A stretch of 6,051 nt of DNA, from NCBI GenBank assembly GCA_964400865.1, contig CAYNWG010000053.1:1-6051 (forward strand), read 5' to 3'. The DNA comes from DAOQVB01 sp964400865 (GTDB taxonomy: Bacteria; Patescibacteriota; Microgenomatia; UBA1400; PJMF01). A model generated the notes under the pieces. That model was not told the DNA's origin, made no database searches, and saw only the letters and a list, made by a program, of their open reading frames with translations. Both the position numbers and the translations under genes were made by a program. Positions 1 through 5,415 of the stretch are shown piece after piece. The first letter of the stretch is position 1. Each line of letters opens with the position of its first letter.

Positions 1-1
1 C

Positions 2-79
2 TATCCTCGACAGAATCTGGCTTATCGGATTGCACAGCTTTCAGAATTGATCAATTTCATCTATAATGAGATATTATGA
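2..79 (+). CDS. 3' end of an unidentified upstream gene (partial)
   Basis: The frame is open from the left edge of the window and ends at TGA 77-79, giving about 25 residues ending YPRQNLAYRIAQLSEL then INFIYNEIL. The TGA overlaps the ATG of the next gene in a 4-bp ATGA junction, an arrangement typical of translationally coupled genes; this is the main reason to believe the frame is real. The peptide is helical-looking and amphipathic, but I do not recognise a family. The start and most of the gene lie outside the window. The competing frame 1 ends at TAA 64-66 and has no comparable junction. Confidence 0.5.
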   Translation, partial: YPRQNLAYRIAQLSELINFIYNEIL

Positions 80-762
80 ATTCACTTTCCCCCAACCTAT
101 ATGCATTCAGTACGGAGCTAGCCTATTTTTTCCCCAAACTTGTCATCGGTGTAGTTTTGTTAATAATTGGTTTGATTTTGGCAAAGATGGTCAGGCGGTT
201 GGTGGTCAGAGTTGTTCGCATGCTAATGAATTCTTCTCTTGTAACGAATACTCCAATCGAACACTTTTTTAGTAATGGAGATCTCACCCATAAACTTGAT
301 GAAGGTTTTGGTAGTGTCGCTTATTGGTTCATGCTATTAATTACCGCTTACGTTGTTTCTGCTACCGTTGGTTTGACCTCTGTTTCATTCTTATTGGAAC
401 AAGTTTTTCACTATGTTCCACGGTTTATATCAGCAATTGTGGTATTAATTATTGGTGTGCTACTCGCAGGTTTGGTTGAAAGTTTTAGTAAGTCTTCAAT
501 CGGCAAATTAGATCAAAAAGCTGGTAAAGTGGTGAGTAAATTGAGTAGTTACCTTGTGATGGTATTGACCCTAATGGTTGCATTCTCAGAACTCGGCATC
601 GCAAGAGACTTCATCTTAATTCTGTTTATTGGTTTGGTACTCGCGTTAGCCATGGGCATAGGCTTAGCTGTTGGACTGGGTGGACAACATATAGTAAAAC
701 AACTCACAGAGAATTGGATCAGTGAAGTAAAAAAAGACACTGAAAATCAGAAAAAAAAATAG
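76..762 (+). CDS. Small membrane protein with MscS-related TM-helix repeats (CmpX-like)
   Basis: This is a 228-residue membrane protein with about five hydrophobic segments, near residues 19-38, 79-100, 113-135, 155-172 and 177-202. Segments 1 and 3 are an internal repeat: PKLVIGVVLLIIGLILAKMV (20-39) resembles PRFISAIVVLIIGVLLAGLV (115-134). This is the pattern of the conserved TM-helix repeat family linked to small-conductance mechanosensitive channels. The last segment is rich in Gly and Ala (LALAMGIGLAVGLGGQHI, 189-206), like the pore-lining helix of MscS. The protein ends about 20 residues later in a Lys-rich tail, so the MscS cytoplasmic beta-domain and vestibule are absent. A role as a channel or membrane-tension-linked protein in the cytoplasmic membrane is inference. 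The ATG at 76 overlaps the upstream stop (ATGA) and has only a weak GAG 5 bp ahead, consistent with translational reinitiation. The 3' end carries an A7 and an A9 tract encoding lysines. uppP follows 5 bp after the stop. Confidence 0.8.
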   Translation: MNSLSPNLYAFSTELAYFFPKLVIGVVLLIIGLILAKMVRRLVVRVVRMLMNSSLVTNTPIEHFFSNGDLTHKLDEGFGSVAYWFMLLITAYVVSATVGLTSVSFLLEQVFHYVPRFISAIVVLIIGVLLAGLVESFSKSSIGKLDQKAGKVVSKLSSYLVMVLTLMVAFSELGIARDFILILFIGLVLALAMGIGLAVGLGGQHIVKQLTENWISEVKKDTENQKKK

Positions 763-767
763 TTTAA

Positions 768-1562
768 ATGGTTTCAAACATGTCAATTTTTCAATCGATA
801 GTATTGGGTTTGGTTCAAGGTTTTACTGAGTTTTTACCGATTTCGAGTTCAGGACATTTGGTTTTGTTTAGTGGGCTTTTCAAACTAGAAGAATCGTCTC
901 AATTATTATTTTTTGCGATGTTGCACATGGCCACATTAGTGGCTGTTTTACTATATTTTTTTCGCGATCTGATTAAACTGCGCTTTAAAGACTACTGGAT
1001 AATTGGTATTGGCACACTACCGGCTTTAATTATTGGTATCTTATTTAAAGATTTTCTTGAATCGCTATTTTCTTTGCCAGTGTTAAATAGTGTTACTTTG
1101 GTGATAACGGGGTTGATCAACATTGCGACTGATAAAAAAATACAGACACTGCCGCCAGAAACCGAAGGAAAACAAAGTTTAACGCCAGGATGGAAACAAG
1201 CAGTTGCTGTTGGAATCGCTCAGGCAATTTCAATCATTCCGGGAATTTCTCGTTCTGGTTCAACTGTTGCCACTGGGGTGTTTATGAACATGTCAAGAAC
1301 ACAGGCGTTTAAATTCTCATTTTTCCTGTCGATACCGGCAATTCTAGGAGCGAGTTTATTAGAGGTAGTAGACCATATTTCTCAGACCCAATCGTTTTCG
1401 CTCACATTTGTCGAGTGGTTAGGATTGCTTGCTGCATTTGTTGGTGGTTTACTGAGCTTAAAACTATTTTCATTGGTGATTCATAAAGCACAACTAAAAT
1501 GGTTTGGTTATTATGTGATTGTTGTCGGAATATTGAGTGGTTTGTATTTTGTTTTCATCTAG
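768..1562 (+). CDS. uppP: Undecaprenyl-diphosphatase UppP (BacA)
   Basis: UppP is an integral membrane phosphatase that converts undecaprenyl diphosphate to undecaprenyl phosphate, recycling the lipid carrier for peptidoglycan and other envelope polymers; overexpression gives bacitracin resistance in known cases. The 264-residue length is normal. Both signature regions are present: QGFTEFLPISSSGHL at 17-31, with Glu21 and His30, and PGISRSGST at 158-166, with the catalytic-region Ser/Arg. The first position of motif 1 is Gln17, where E. coli has Glu17; Gln occurs there in many homologues. Several hydrophobic helices fill the rest. The start is uncertain. ATG 768 directly follows an in-frame TAA (765-767), so it is the leftmost possible ATG. 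ATG 780 (MSIFQS) matches the usual family N-terminus well. Neither has a Shine-Dalgarno, and coupling to the preceding gene is likely. The stop lies 7 bp from the convergent comM stop. Confidence 0.95.
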   Translation: MVSNMSIFQSIVLGLVQGFTEFLPISSSGHLVLFSGLFKLEESSQLLFFAMLHMATLVAVLLYFFRDLIKLRFKDYWIIGIGTLPALIIGILFKDFLESLFSLPVLNSVTLVITGLINIATDKKIQTLPPETEGKQSLTPGWKQAVAVGIAQAISIIPGISRSGSTVATGVFMNMSRTQAFKFSFFLSIPAILGASLLEVVDHISQTQSFSLTFVEWLGLLAAFVGGLLSLKLFSLVIHKAQLKWFGYYVIVVGILSGLYFVFI

Positions 1563-1569
1563 ATGTTGC

Positions 1570-3081
1570 TTAAGAAGAGATTGAACGATATTGTAGCGCT
1601 TCAGTTACATGGATTGCTTCAATTGTGGGAGAATTAACAAGATCGGCAATAGTTTGGCTAACTTTAATTATTTTAAAGTAGGCTCGAGCGGTTAGTCTCA
1701 GGGTCGTAGCTGCCTTATCCAATAATTCTTTTGCAGAGCTAGATAACACGCAGTGTTCTCGAACTAGTTTTGATGGCAACTCGCTATTTGTTAGTAATTG
1801 AAAGTGTTGCCATCGTTTTTTTTGAATTTTTCTAGCAGACTGGACTCTCTTGATGATTGAGTTGATTGATTCGATTTGAATTTTTTTGGGCAACAGTTCG
1901 CGAATTGGTACAGGCTGTACCACTACATGTAAATCTATCCGATCTAAGATTGGACCAGAAACTCGTTGCTGGTAACGCTGGCGACTAAGGGGCGAGCATC
2001 GGCAGATGCTCGCACTACTAAGAGCATTACCACATGGGCATGGATTAGCAGCTGCAACTAATATAAAGCGGGCTGGGTACCGAACTGATCCCATCGCTCT
2101 TGATATGGTAATGTCACCTTCCTCCAGGGGTTGTCGCAAAGCCTCGATTGACGCTCTAGAAAACTCAGGAAACTCGTCTAGAAATAAAATGCCACGATGG
2201 GCTAAGGAGATTTCTCCTGGGCGAATCGTACTGCCACCACCAATCAGTCCAATGTGGGAGGTGCTATGGTGTGGTGAGCGAAACGGTCGTTGGGTAACTA
2301 GTCCTTGTTTCATAAGCAATCCACTCACGGAGTACATATTTGTAACTTCTATTGCCTCTTCTTTTGTCAGAGGCGGTAGTAAGTTGATCATGGCTCTCGC
2401 CAATAAAGTTTTACCTGAACCGGGTGTTCCAATCAACAATATGTTATGTCCTCCAGCTGCGCTTACTTCCAAGGCTCTTTTGGCAAATAATTGGCCGCGT
2501 ATTTCTTGGAAGTCATTTGTTCTAATGCCATCAGTTGGTTGGAAGCGAGTAGCTGGTTTTGCTAGAATAGGTTTTATGTTACGAAAGTGGTCTAGTATCT
2601 CTTTGAGATTGCTGGCAGGCAAGATATTGATGTTATCAACTAAACTCGCTTCCTCCGCATTCTCTTGAGGTACGATAACAGATCGAAAAGATAATGAACG
2701 CGCAGCTTGTACAAGAGATAAAACTCCCCGAACTCCACGCAGCGATCCATCGAGTGAAAGTTCGCCAAAAAACATTATTGAATCAGTGTCGGCTGTAATT
2801 TCGCCATACATTTTAAGAATTGCAATGGTTATGGCCAACTCAAGAGCGCTATCTGATTTTTTAATTGATGCTGGTGCGAGATTAACAACAGTTCGTTTAC
2901 TGCGAATTCTTACTCCAGAGTTTTGGATGGCGGAAGTAATGCGATCTTTTGCCTCATCGACAGTGCGACTTGGTAGGCCGACGAGGATGAGGTTGGGAGT
3001 GCCCGACGCTCCATCAACCTCAACCTCGATTTTTACGGCTTCAAGTCCCACCAGCGTAGCTGAGTGGGTGTGTTCAACCAT
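1570..3081 (-). CDS. comM: ComM/YifB family Mg-chelatase-like AAA+ ATPase
   Basis: From ATG 3081 the protein has 503 residues, the usual ComM length. The N-terminal ChlI/Lon-like domain (about 1-170) begins MVEHTHSATLVGLEA and contains NLILVGLPSRTVDEAKDRI. The AAA+ core has Walker A GTPGSGKT (218-225), the FRSPHHSTSHIG element (267-278), Walker B ILFLDE (298-303) and the ILDRID arginine-finger region (378-383). A Cys cluster, PCPCG (347-351) plus C-R-C (360-362), is typical of the family. The C-terminal Mg_chelatase_C helical domain contains LTARAYFKIIKVSQTIADL. In Vibrio cholerae, ComM is a hexameric helicase promoting branch migration during natural transformation; the same role here is inference. 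The frame extends to ATG 3120, giving 516 residues, but the extra 13 residues (MRKWQPKRLLNSI) are outside the family's N-terminus and would overlap the upstream gene by 35 bp, so I prefer 3081. That start lies 4 bp after the upstream stop (TAG CATC ATG) and lacks a well-placed Shine-Dalgarno, which suggests reinitiation. Confidence 0.93.
   Translation of the reverse strand: MVEHTHSATLVGLEAVKIEVEVDGASGTPNLILVGLPSRTVDEAKDRITSAIQNSGVRIRSKRTVVNLAPASIKKSDSALELAITIAILKMYGEITADTDSIMFFGELSLDGSLRGVRGVLSLVQAARSLSFRSVIVPQENAEEASLVDNINILPASNLKEILDHFRNIKPILAKPATRFQPTDGIRTNDFQEIRGQLFAKRALEVSAAGGHNILLIGTPGSGKTLLARAMINLLPPLTKEEAIEVTNMYSVSGLLMKQGLVTQRPFRSPHHSTSHIGLIGGGSTIRPGEISLAHRGILFLDEFPEFSRASIEALRQPLEEGDITISRAMGSVRYPARFILVAAANPCPCGNALSSASICRCSPLSRQRYQQRVSGPILDRIDLHVVVQPVPIRELLPKKIQIESINSIIKRVQSARKIQKKRWQHFQLLTNSELPSKLVREHCVLSSSAKELLDKAATTLRLTARAYFKIIKVSQTIADLVNSPTIEAIHVTEALQYRSISS
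1992..2013 (-). repeat. Perfect 9-bp inverted repeat inside comM
   Basis: GCGAGCATC (1992-2000) and GATGCTCGC (2005-2013) are perfect inverted copies separated by 4 nt (GGCA). In the comM mRNA this would form a GC-rich 9-bp stem with a tetranucleotide loop. It encodes the A-S-I-C-R-C-S segment that carries the second Cys pair of the conserved Cys cluster. No U-tract follows it, so it is not an intrinsic terminator. It may be incidental to the coding sequence. Confidence 0.6.
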
Positions 3082-3085
3082 GATG

Positions 3086-3514
3086 CTATTTAGCAATCTC
3101 TTCGGTTGCCACTTTCTCATCCTTGGGAATTTCTTTTTTTGGTTTGGTGAGTGAGCTGGTTAATCCTGCAAGCATTTTTCTCAGCTCTGTGAGCAACTCA
3201 GCTACTGATTGATAAAATTCCCCCTCAGTACCTTGGGTAAGCAAAATGCTCTCGACGACAGAAAGTTGACGTAACCCTGATTTAAGATTATCAATATAGT
3301 CTGTCTTAGAACGTGAAGCGTAACCATTGGCGATGTGAGCGGGAATACTCACGCAAGATCTAACCAGATGTTCTCCGAGCAAATTTCTCGTAACTGTCGG
3401 TAGATCTTCTAGCGTTTTAATAATGAGCTGATTTAACTCAACCGATTTTTGCCAGACTCGTAACTCGTGGTATGACCTATAAACTTGTTGGGTTGCTGAT
3501 TCTGCATCAGACAT
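3086..3514 (-). CDS. Four-helix-bundle protein of the S23/intervening-sequence family
   Basis: This 142-residue protein matches the small four-helix-bundle family first noticed as ORFs in 23S rRNA intervening sequences and now seen in many genomes; the DGR accessory protein Avd shares the fold. The signature starts at SYHELRVWQKSVEL (14-27), continues with LVRSCVSIPAHIANGYAS (50-67) and SKTDYIDNLKSGLRQLSVVE (69-88), and ends in a fourth helix (about 100-122). A charged Lys/Glu tail (123-142) follows and looks like a lineage-specific extension. There is no reverse transcriptase, rRNA or variable repeat nearby, so neither the DGR nor the rRNA-insertion context applies. The cellular role is unknown; nucleic-acid or protein binding is only a possibility. 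ATG 3514 has a perfect AAGGAG (complement of 3519-3524) at 4-nt spacing, which settles the start, but most of it lies in a hairpin. comM starts 4 bp after the stop, so the two are very likely co-translated. Confidence 0.85.
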   Translation of the reverse strand: MSDAESATQQVYRSYHELRVWQKSVELNQLIIKTLEDLPTVTRNLLGEHLVRSCVSIPAHIANGYASRSKTDYIDNLKSGLRQLSVVESILLTQGTEGEFYQSVAELLTELRKMLAGLTSSLTKPKKEIPKDEKVATEEIAK

Positions 3515-3519
3515 ATGTC

Positions 3520-3545
3520 TCCTTGGTATGTAGTACTACCAAGGA
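3520..3545 (-). promoter_or_regulatory. RBS-sequestering hairpin in the leader of the four-helix-bundle gene
   Basis: On the minus strand TCCTTGGTA (3545-3537) and TACCAAGGA (3528-3520) are perfect inverted 9-bp arms around an 8-nt loop. The 3' arm contains AAGGA, five of the six bases of the AAGGAG Shine-Dalgarno, and the ATG is 5 nt beyond the stem. No U-tract follows, so it does not resemble an intrinsic terminator. The structure is seen in the sequence; translational control is inference. Confidence 0.5.
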
Positions 3546-3550
3546 TCATA
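3545..3550 (-). promoter_or_regulatory. Candidate -10 box (TATGAT) upstream of the four-helix-bundle gene
   Basis: The minus strand reads TATGAT, one mismatch from TATAAT, in the 78-bp gap between gap and the four-helix-bundle gene. The expected start near 3538 would leave out nearly all of the 5' arm of the RBS hairpin. There is no convincing -35 at 16-18 bp and no extended -10 TG; the closest TTG-type hexamer (TTGTAC) is 21 bp upstream. Weak. Confidence 0.2.
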
Positions 3551-3574
3551 AGGATTCAGCTTACATTAAGCGTA

Positions 3575-3586
3575 CAACTTAAGTTG
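3575..3586. repeat. 12-bp perfect palindrome CAACTTAAGTTG
   Basis: CAACTTAAGTTG lies just downstream of the gap stop codon, in the intergenic region before the four-helix-bundle gene. It has no loop, so it is unlikely to form an RNA hairpin terminator; a dimeric repressor site is conceivable. A short GCTTA-cat-TAAGC inverted repeat (3559-3571) sits next to it. No function can be assigned. Confidence 0.3.
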
Positions 3587-3592
3587 GATTTA

Positions 3593-4642
3593 TTATCTAT
3601 TCACCTGCTCTACTAAGCGATTACAATAACCATACTCATTGTCATACCAGCTCACAATTTTAACCAAATCACCGGCAACTACTTGAGTTAAAGATAAATC
3701 AACAATGCTTGATTCTCTTCTCCCCACAATGTCCGAGGAGACGATGGGGTAGTTGGTGACTGCTAAAATTCCTCGCCAGCGTTCAGATTGTGCTGCAGCA
3801 ATAAGCGCTTGGTTGATTTCTTCTACGGATGTTTGTCTCTTAACCAGAAAAACCATGTCAGAAAGTGAGCCGACTGGTGTAGGTACACGGACAGCCAAAC
3901 CGTCAAACAAACCCTTGAGTTCTGGAATTACTATCGTTGTAGCTTTTGCAGCTCCAGTTGAGGTTGGAATAATATTTTCGGCAGCAGATCTGGCTCTGCG
4001 CAAATCATCATGATGAGAGTTGTCTTGCACGTTCTGATCATCGGTATAGGAATGAATTGTTGTAAGAGTTGCTTTGGCAATACCAAACACTTCATGAATC
4101 ACCTGCGCCACTGGGGTAATACAGTTGGTAGTGCAAGATGCATTTGAACGAATCGGATTATTTTGGTCAAATGCATTCACTCCAATAATCGAAGTAGAAA
4201 TGTCATCACCCTTGCCTGGAGCGGAGAGAATTACGGTGGTAGCGCCGCTTTCTAGGTGGGCGCGAGCTTTTTCATTGGTGGTAAACACACCGGTAGATTC
4301 AATTACTGTTTGGACCTGGTGCTCGCGCCAAGGAATTTTTTTTGGGTCACGTTGAGCAGTAACGGCGATTTTTCGATCACCGATGATAAAATACCCAAGT
4401 AGGCAGTTTTCATCACTTACTTCTTTTTTTGACTGAAGGCGCTCTGCGCTGATTGGTTCGGCAAATAATCCATAATTGCTATCAAACCTGAGCAAATGCA
4501 GCCAATCTTCAATTTCCATCGATCCTGACGTATTAATGACTTTTAAATCAATCCTATCGCGATGGAAATTCCACCATACGCGAAACGCTGTACGACCAAT
4601 ACGGCCGAAGCCATTGATTCCAAAATTATGTGGGGCGGGCAT
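3593..4642 (-). CDS. gap: Glyceraldehyde-3-phosphate dehydrogenase, type I
   Basis: This enzyme catalyses reversible oxidative phosphorylation of glyceraldehyde-3-phosphate to 1,3-bisphosphoglycerate with NAD(P), in the cytoplasm. The 349-residue protein is slightly longer than the usual 330-340 and has all main signatures: dinucleotide-binding GINGFGRIGR (8-17), catalytic ASCTTNC with Cys170, catalytic His197 in HSYTDDQ, DLRRARSAAENIIPTSTGAA (213-232), VRVPTPVGSLSDMV (261-274) and WYDNEYGYCNR (332-342). The end of beta-strand 2 reads INTSG instead of IND, so the NAD-ribose-binding Asp (Asp32 in Geobacillus numbering) is Thr38. The loop that is DLPH in NAD enzymes is DNSH here (207-210). Both changes suggest NADP acceptance, but this is inference. 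ATG 4642 has a perfect AAGGAG (complement of 4648-4653) 5 nt away. The gene follows pyrH by 17 bp, so it probably shares its transcript. Confidence 0.96.
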   Translation of the reverse strand: MPAPHNFGINGFGRIGRTAFRVWWNFHRDRIDLKVINTSGSMEIEDWLHLLRFDSNYGLFAEPISAERLQSKKEVSDENCLLGYFIIGDRKIAVTAQRDPKKIPWREHQVQTVIESTGVFTTNEKARAHLESGATTVILSAPGKGDDISTSIIGVNAFDQNNPIRSNASCTTNCITPVAQVIHEVFGIAKATLTTIHSYTDDQNVQDNSHHDDLRRARSAAENIIPTSTGAAKATTIVIPELKGLFDGLAVRVPTPVGSLSDMVFLVKRQTSVEEINQALIAAAQSERWRGILAVTNYPIVSSDIVGRRESSIVDLSLTQVVAGDLVKIVSWYDNEYGYCNRLVEQVNR

Positions 4643-4659
4643 AGATACTCCTTATTAAT

Positions 4660-5400
4660 TTATGCAAACTCAGTCTTTACGTCGTTACTCACATATGTGC
4701 CGATTTCTTCCCCTAAAACGGCCTTTACTAAATTGCCTTCTTTGAATAATTCAAAGACCATCACGGGCATATTGTTATCTTTACTCATGGCCAATGCGCT
4801 GGTATCCATGACTTCAACACCCTCCATCTCAATTGCATCTTTAAAGGTGAGGGTTTTGAAACGTTTTGCATTAGAATATTGGTTGGGATCTTTATCATAA
4901 ACCCCATCCACTTTAGTCGCTTTCATGAGCACATTACAATGTAGCTCCAATGCATGGAGCGAAGCGCCGGTATCGGTGGTGACAAAAGGAACGCCAGTGC
5001 CCGCCGCCAAAATGACGACTCTTCCCTTCTCCATATGGCGGATGGCTCGTCTACGGATAAAACTTTCGGCAACAGCTGGCATTTGTAACGCTGACTGAAG
5101 TCTAGTGGGCACACCTACTTTTTCTAGCGCATCTTGAAGTGCTAAGCCATTCATGACAGTTGCCAACATGCCAATGTAATCTGCCGTAGCTCTTTCAATG
5201 CCGCCTTGTGAACCAGCGATACCTCGAAAAATATTGCCTCCACCAATCACAATGGCGATTTGGACGTGGAGGGTATAAATTTGACGAATTTGTTCTGCCA
5301 CCGCCAACGATGCATTGGGGTCGATGCCATATGTTCGATCACCGAGGATAGATTCTCCTCCTACTTTGAGTAGAATTCGTTTAAATCGTGTTTGAGCCAT
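4660..5400 (-). CDS. pyrH: UMP kinase (uridylate kinase)
   Basis: UMP kinase phosphorylates UMP to UDP with ATP, the step leading to UTP, CTP and UDP-sugars. The bacterial enzyme is a hexamer of the amino-acid-kinase fold, unrelated to eukaryotic UMP/CMP kinase. The 246 residues are normal length. Motifs are LLKVGGESILG (10-20; usually LKLSGE), IVIGGGNIFRG (50-60), ATADYIGMLATVMNG (71-85) with UMP-binding-region Asp74, RRRAIRHMEKGRVVI (116-130), AGTGVPFVTTDT (133-144) and KATKVDGVYDKDP (160-172). In the AGTG loop the usual Asn (AGTGNPF) is Val137, an odd substitution in an otherwise well-conserved protein. ATG 5400 is preceded by AAAGGA about 5 nt away. The femAB-like gene ends 15 bp upstream and gap starts 17 bp downstream, which looks like an operon. 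The usual tsf/frr neighbours of pyrH are not seen. Confidence 0.96.
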   Translation of the reverse strand: MAQTRFKRILLKVGGESILGDRTYGIDPNASLAVAEQIRQIYTLHVQIAIVIGGGNIFRGIAGSQGGIERATADYIGMLATVMNGLALQDALEKVGVPTRLQSALQMPAVAESFIRRRAIRHMEKGRVVILAAGTGVPFVTTDTGASLHALELHCNVLMKATKVDGVYDKDPNQYSNAKRFKTLTFKDAIEMEGVEVMDTSALAMSKDNNMPVMVFELFKEGNLVKAVLGEEIGTYVSNDVKTEFA

Positions 5401-5415
5401 AGAATTCCTTTCGGT

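Noticed and set aside
66..272. Alternative frame starting at ATG 66
   Set aside because: It overlaps the membrane-protein gene in another frame, has no family features, and is out of frame with the clear TM-repeat coding.
729..762. A7 and A9 tracts as a possible programmed frameshift joining the membrane protein to uppP
   Set aside because: A -1 shift hits the TAA at 765-767 within a few codons and a +1 shift does not enter the uppP frame, so no useful fusion arises.
2006..2668. Long open frame (220 codons) on the plus strand antisense to comM
   Set aside because: It lies fully inside comM, whose frame encodes conserved AAA+ motifs; the antisense product shows no recognisable domain and no plausible RBS.
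3086..3514. Diversity-generating retroelement accessory (Avd) or rRNA intervening-sequence element
   Set aside because: No reverse transcriptase, template/variable repeat pair or rRNA sequence is present; only the protein fold family matches.
3441..3549. Small upstream ORF from the minus-strand ATG at 3549 overlapping the RBS of the four-helix-bundle gene
   Set aside because: It has no Shine-Dalgarno, is out of frame with the real gene and would be absent from a transcript starting near 3538; there is not enough support to call it.
3559..3592. Intrinsic terminator after gap
   Set aside because: The GCTTA-cat-TAAGC stem is only 5 bp and has no U-tract on the minus strand; the 12-bp palindrome has no loop.
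4562..4900. Plus-strand 112-codon frame across the gap/pyrH junction
   Set aside because: It is a shadow spanning the 5' end of gap and the 3' end of pyrH, with no independent coding evidence.
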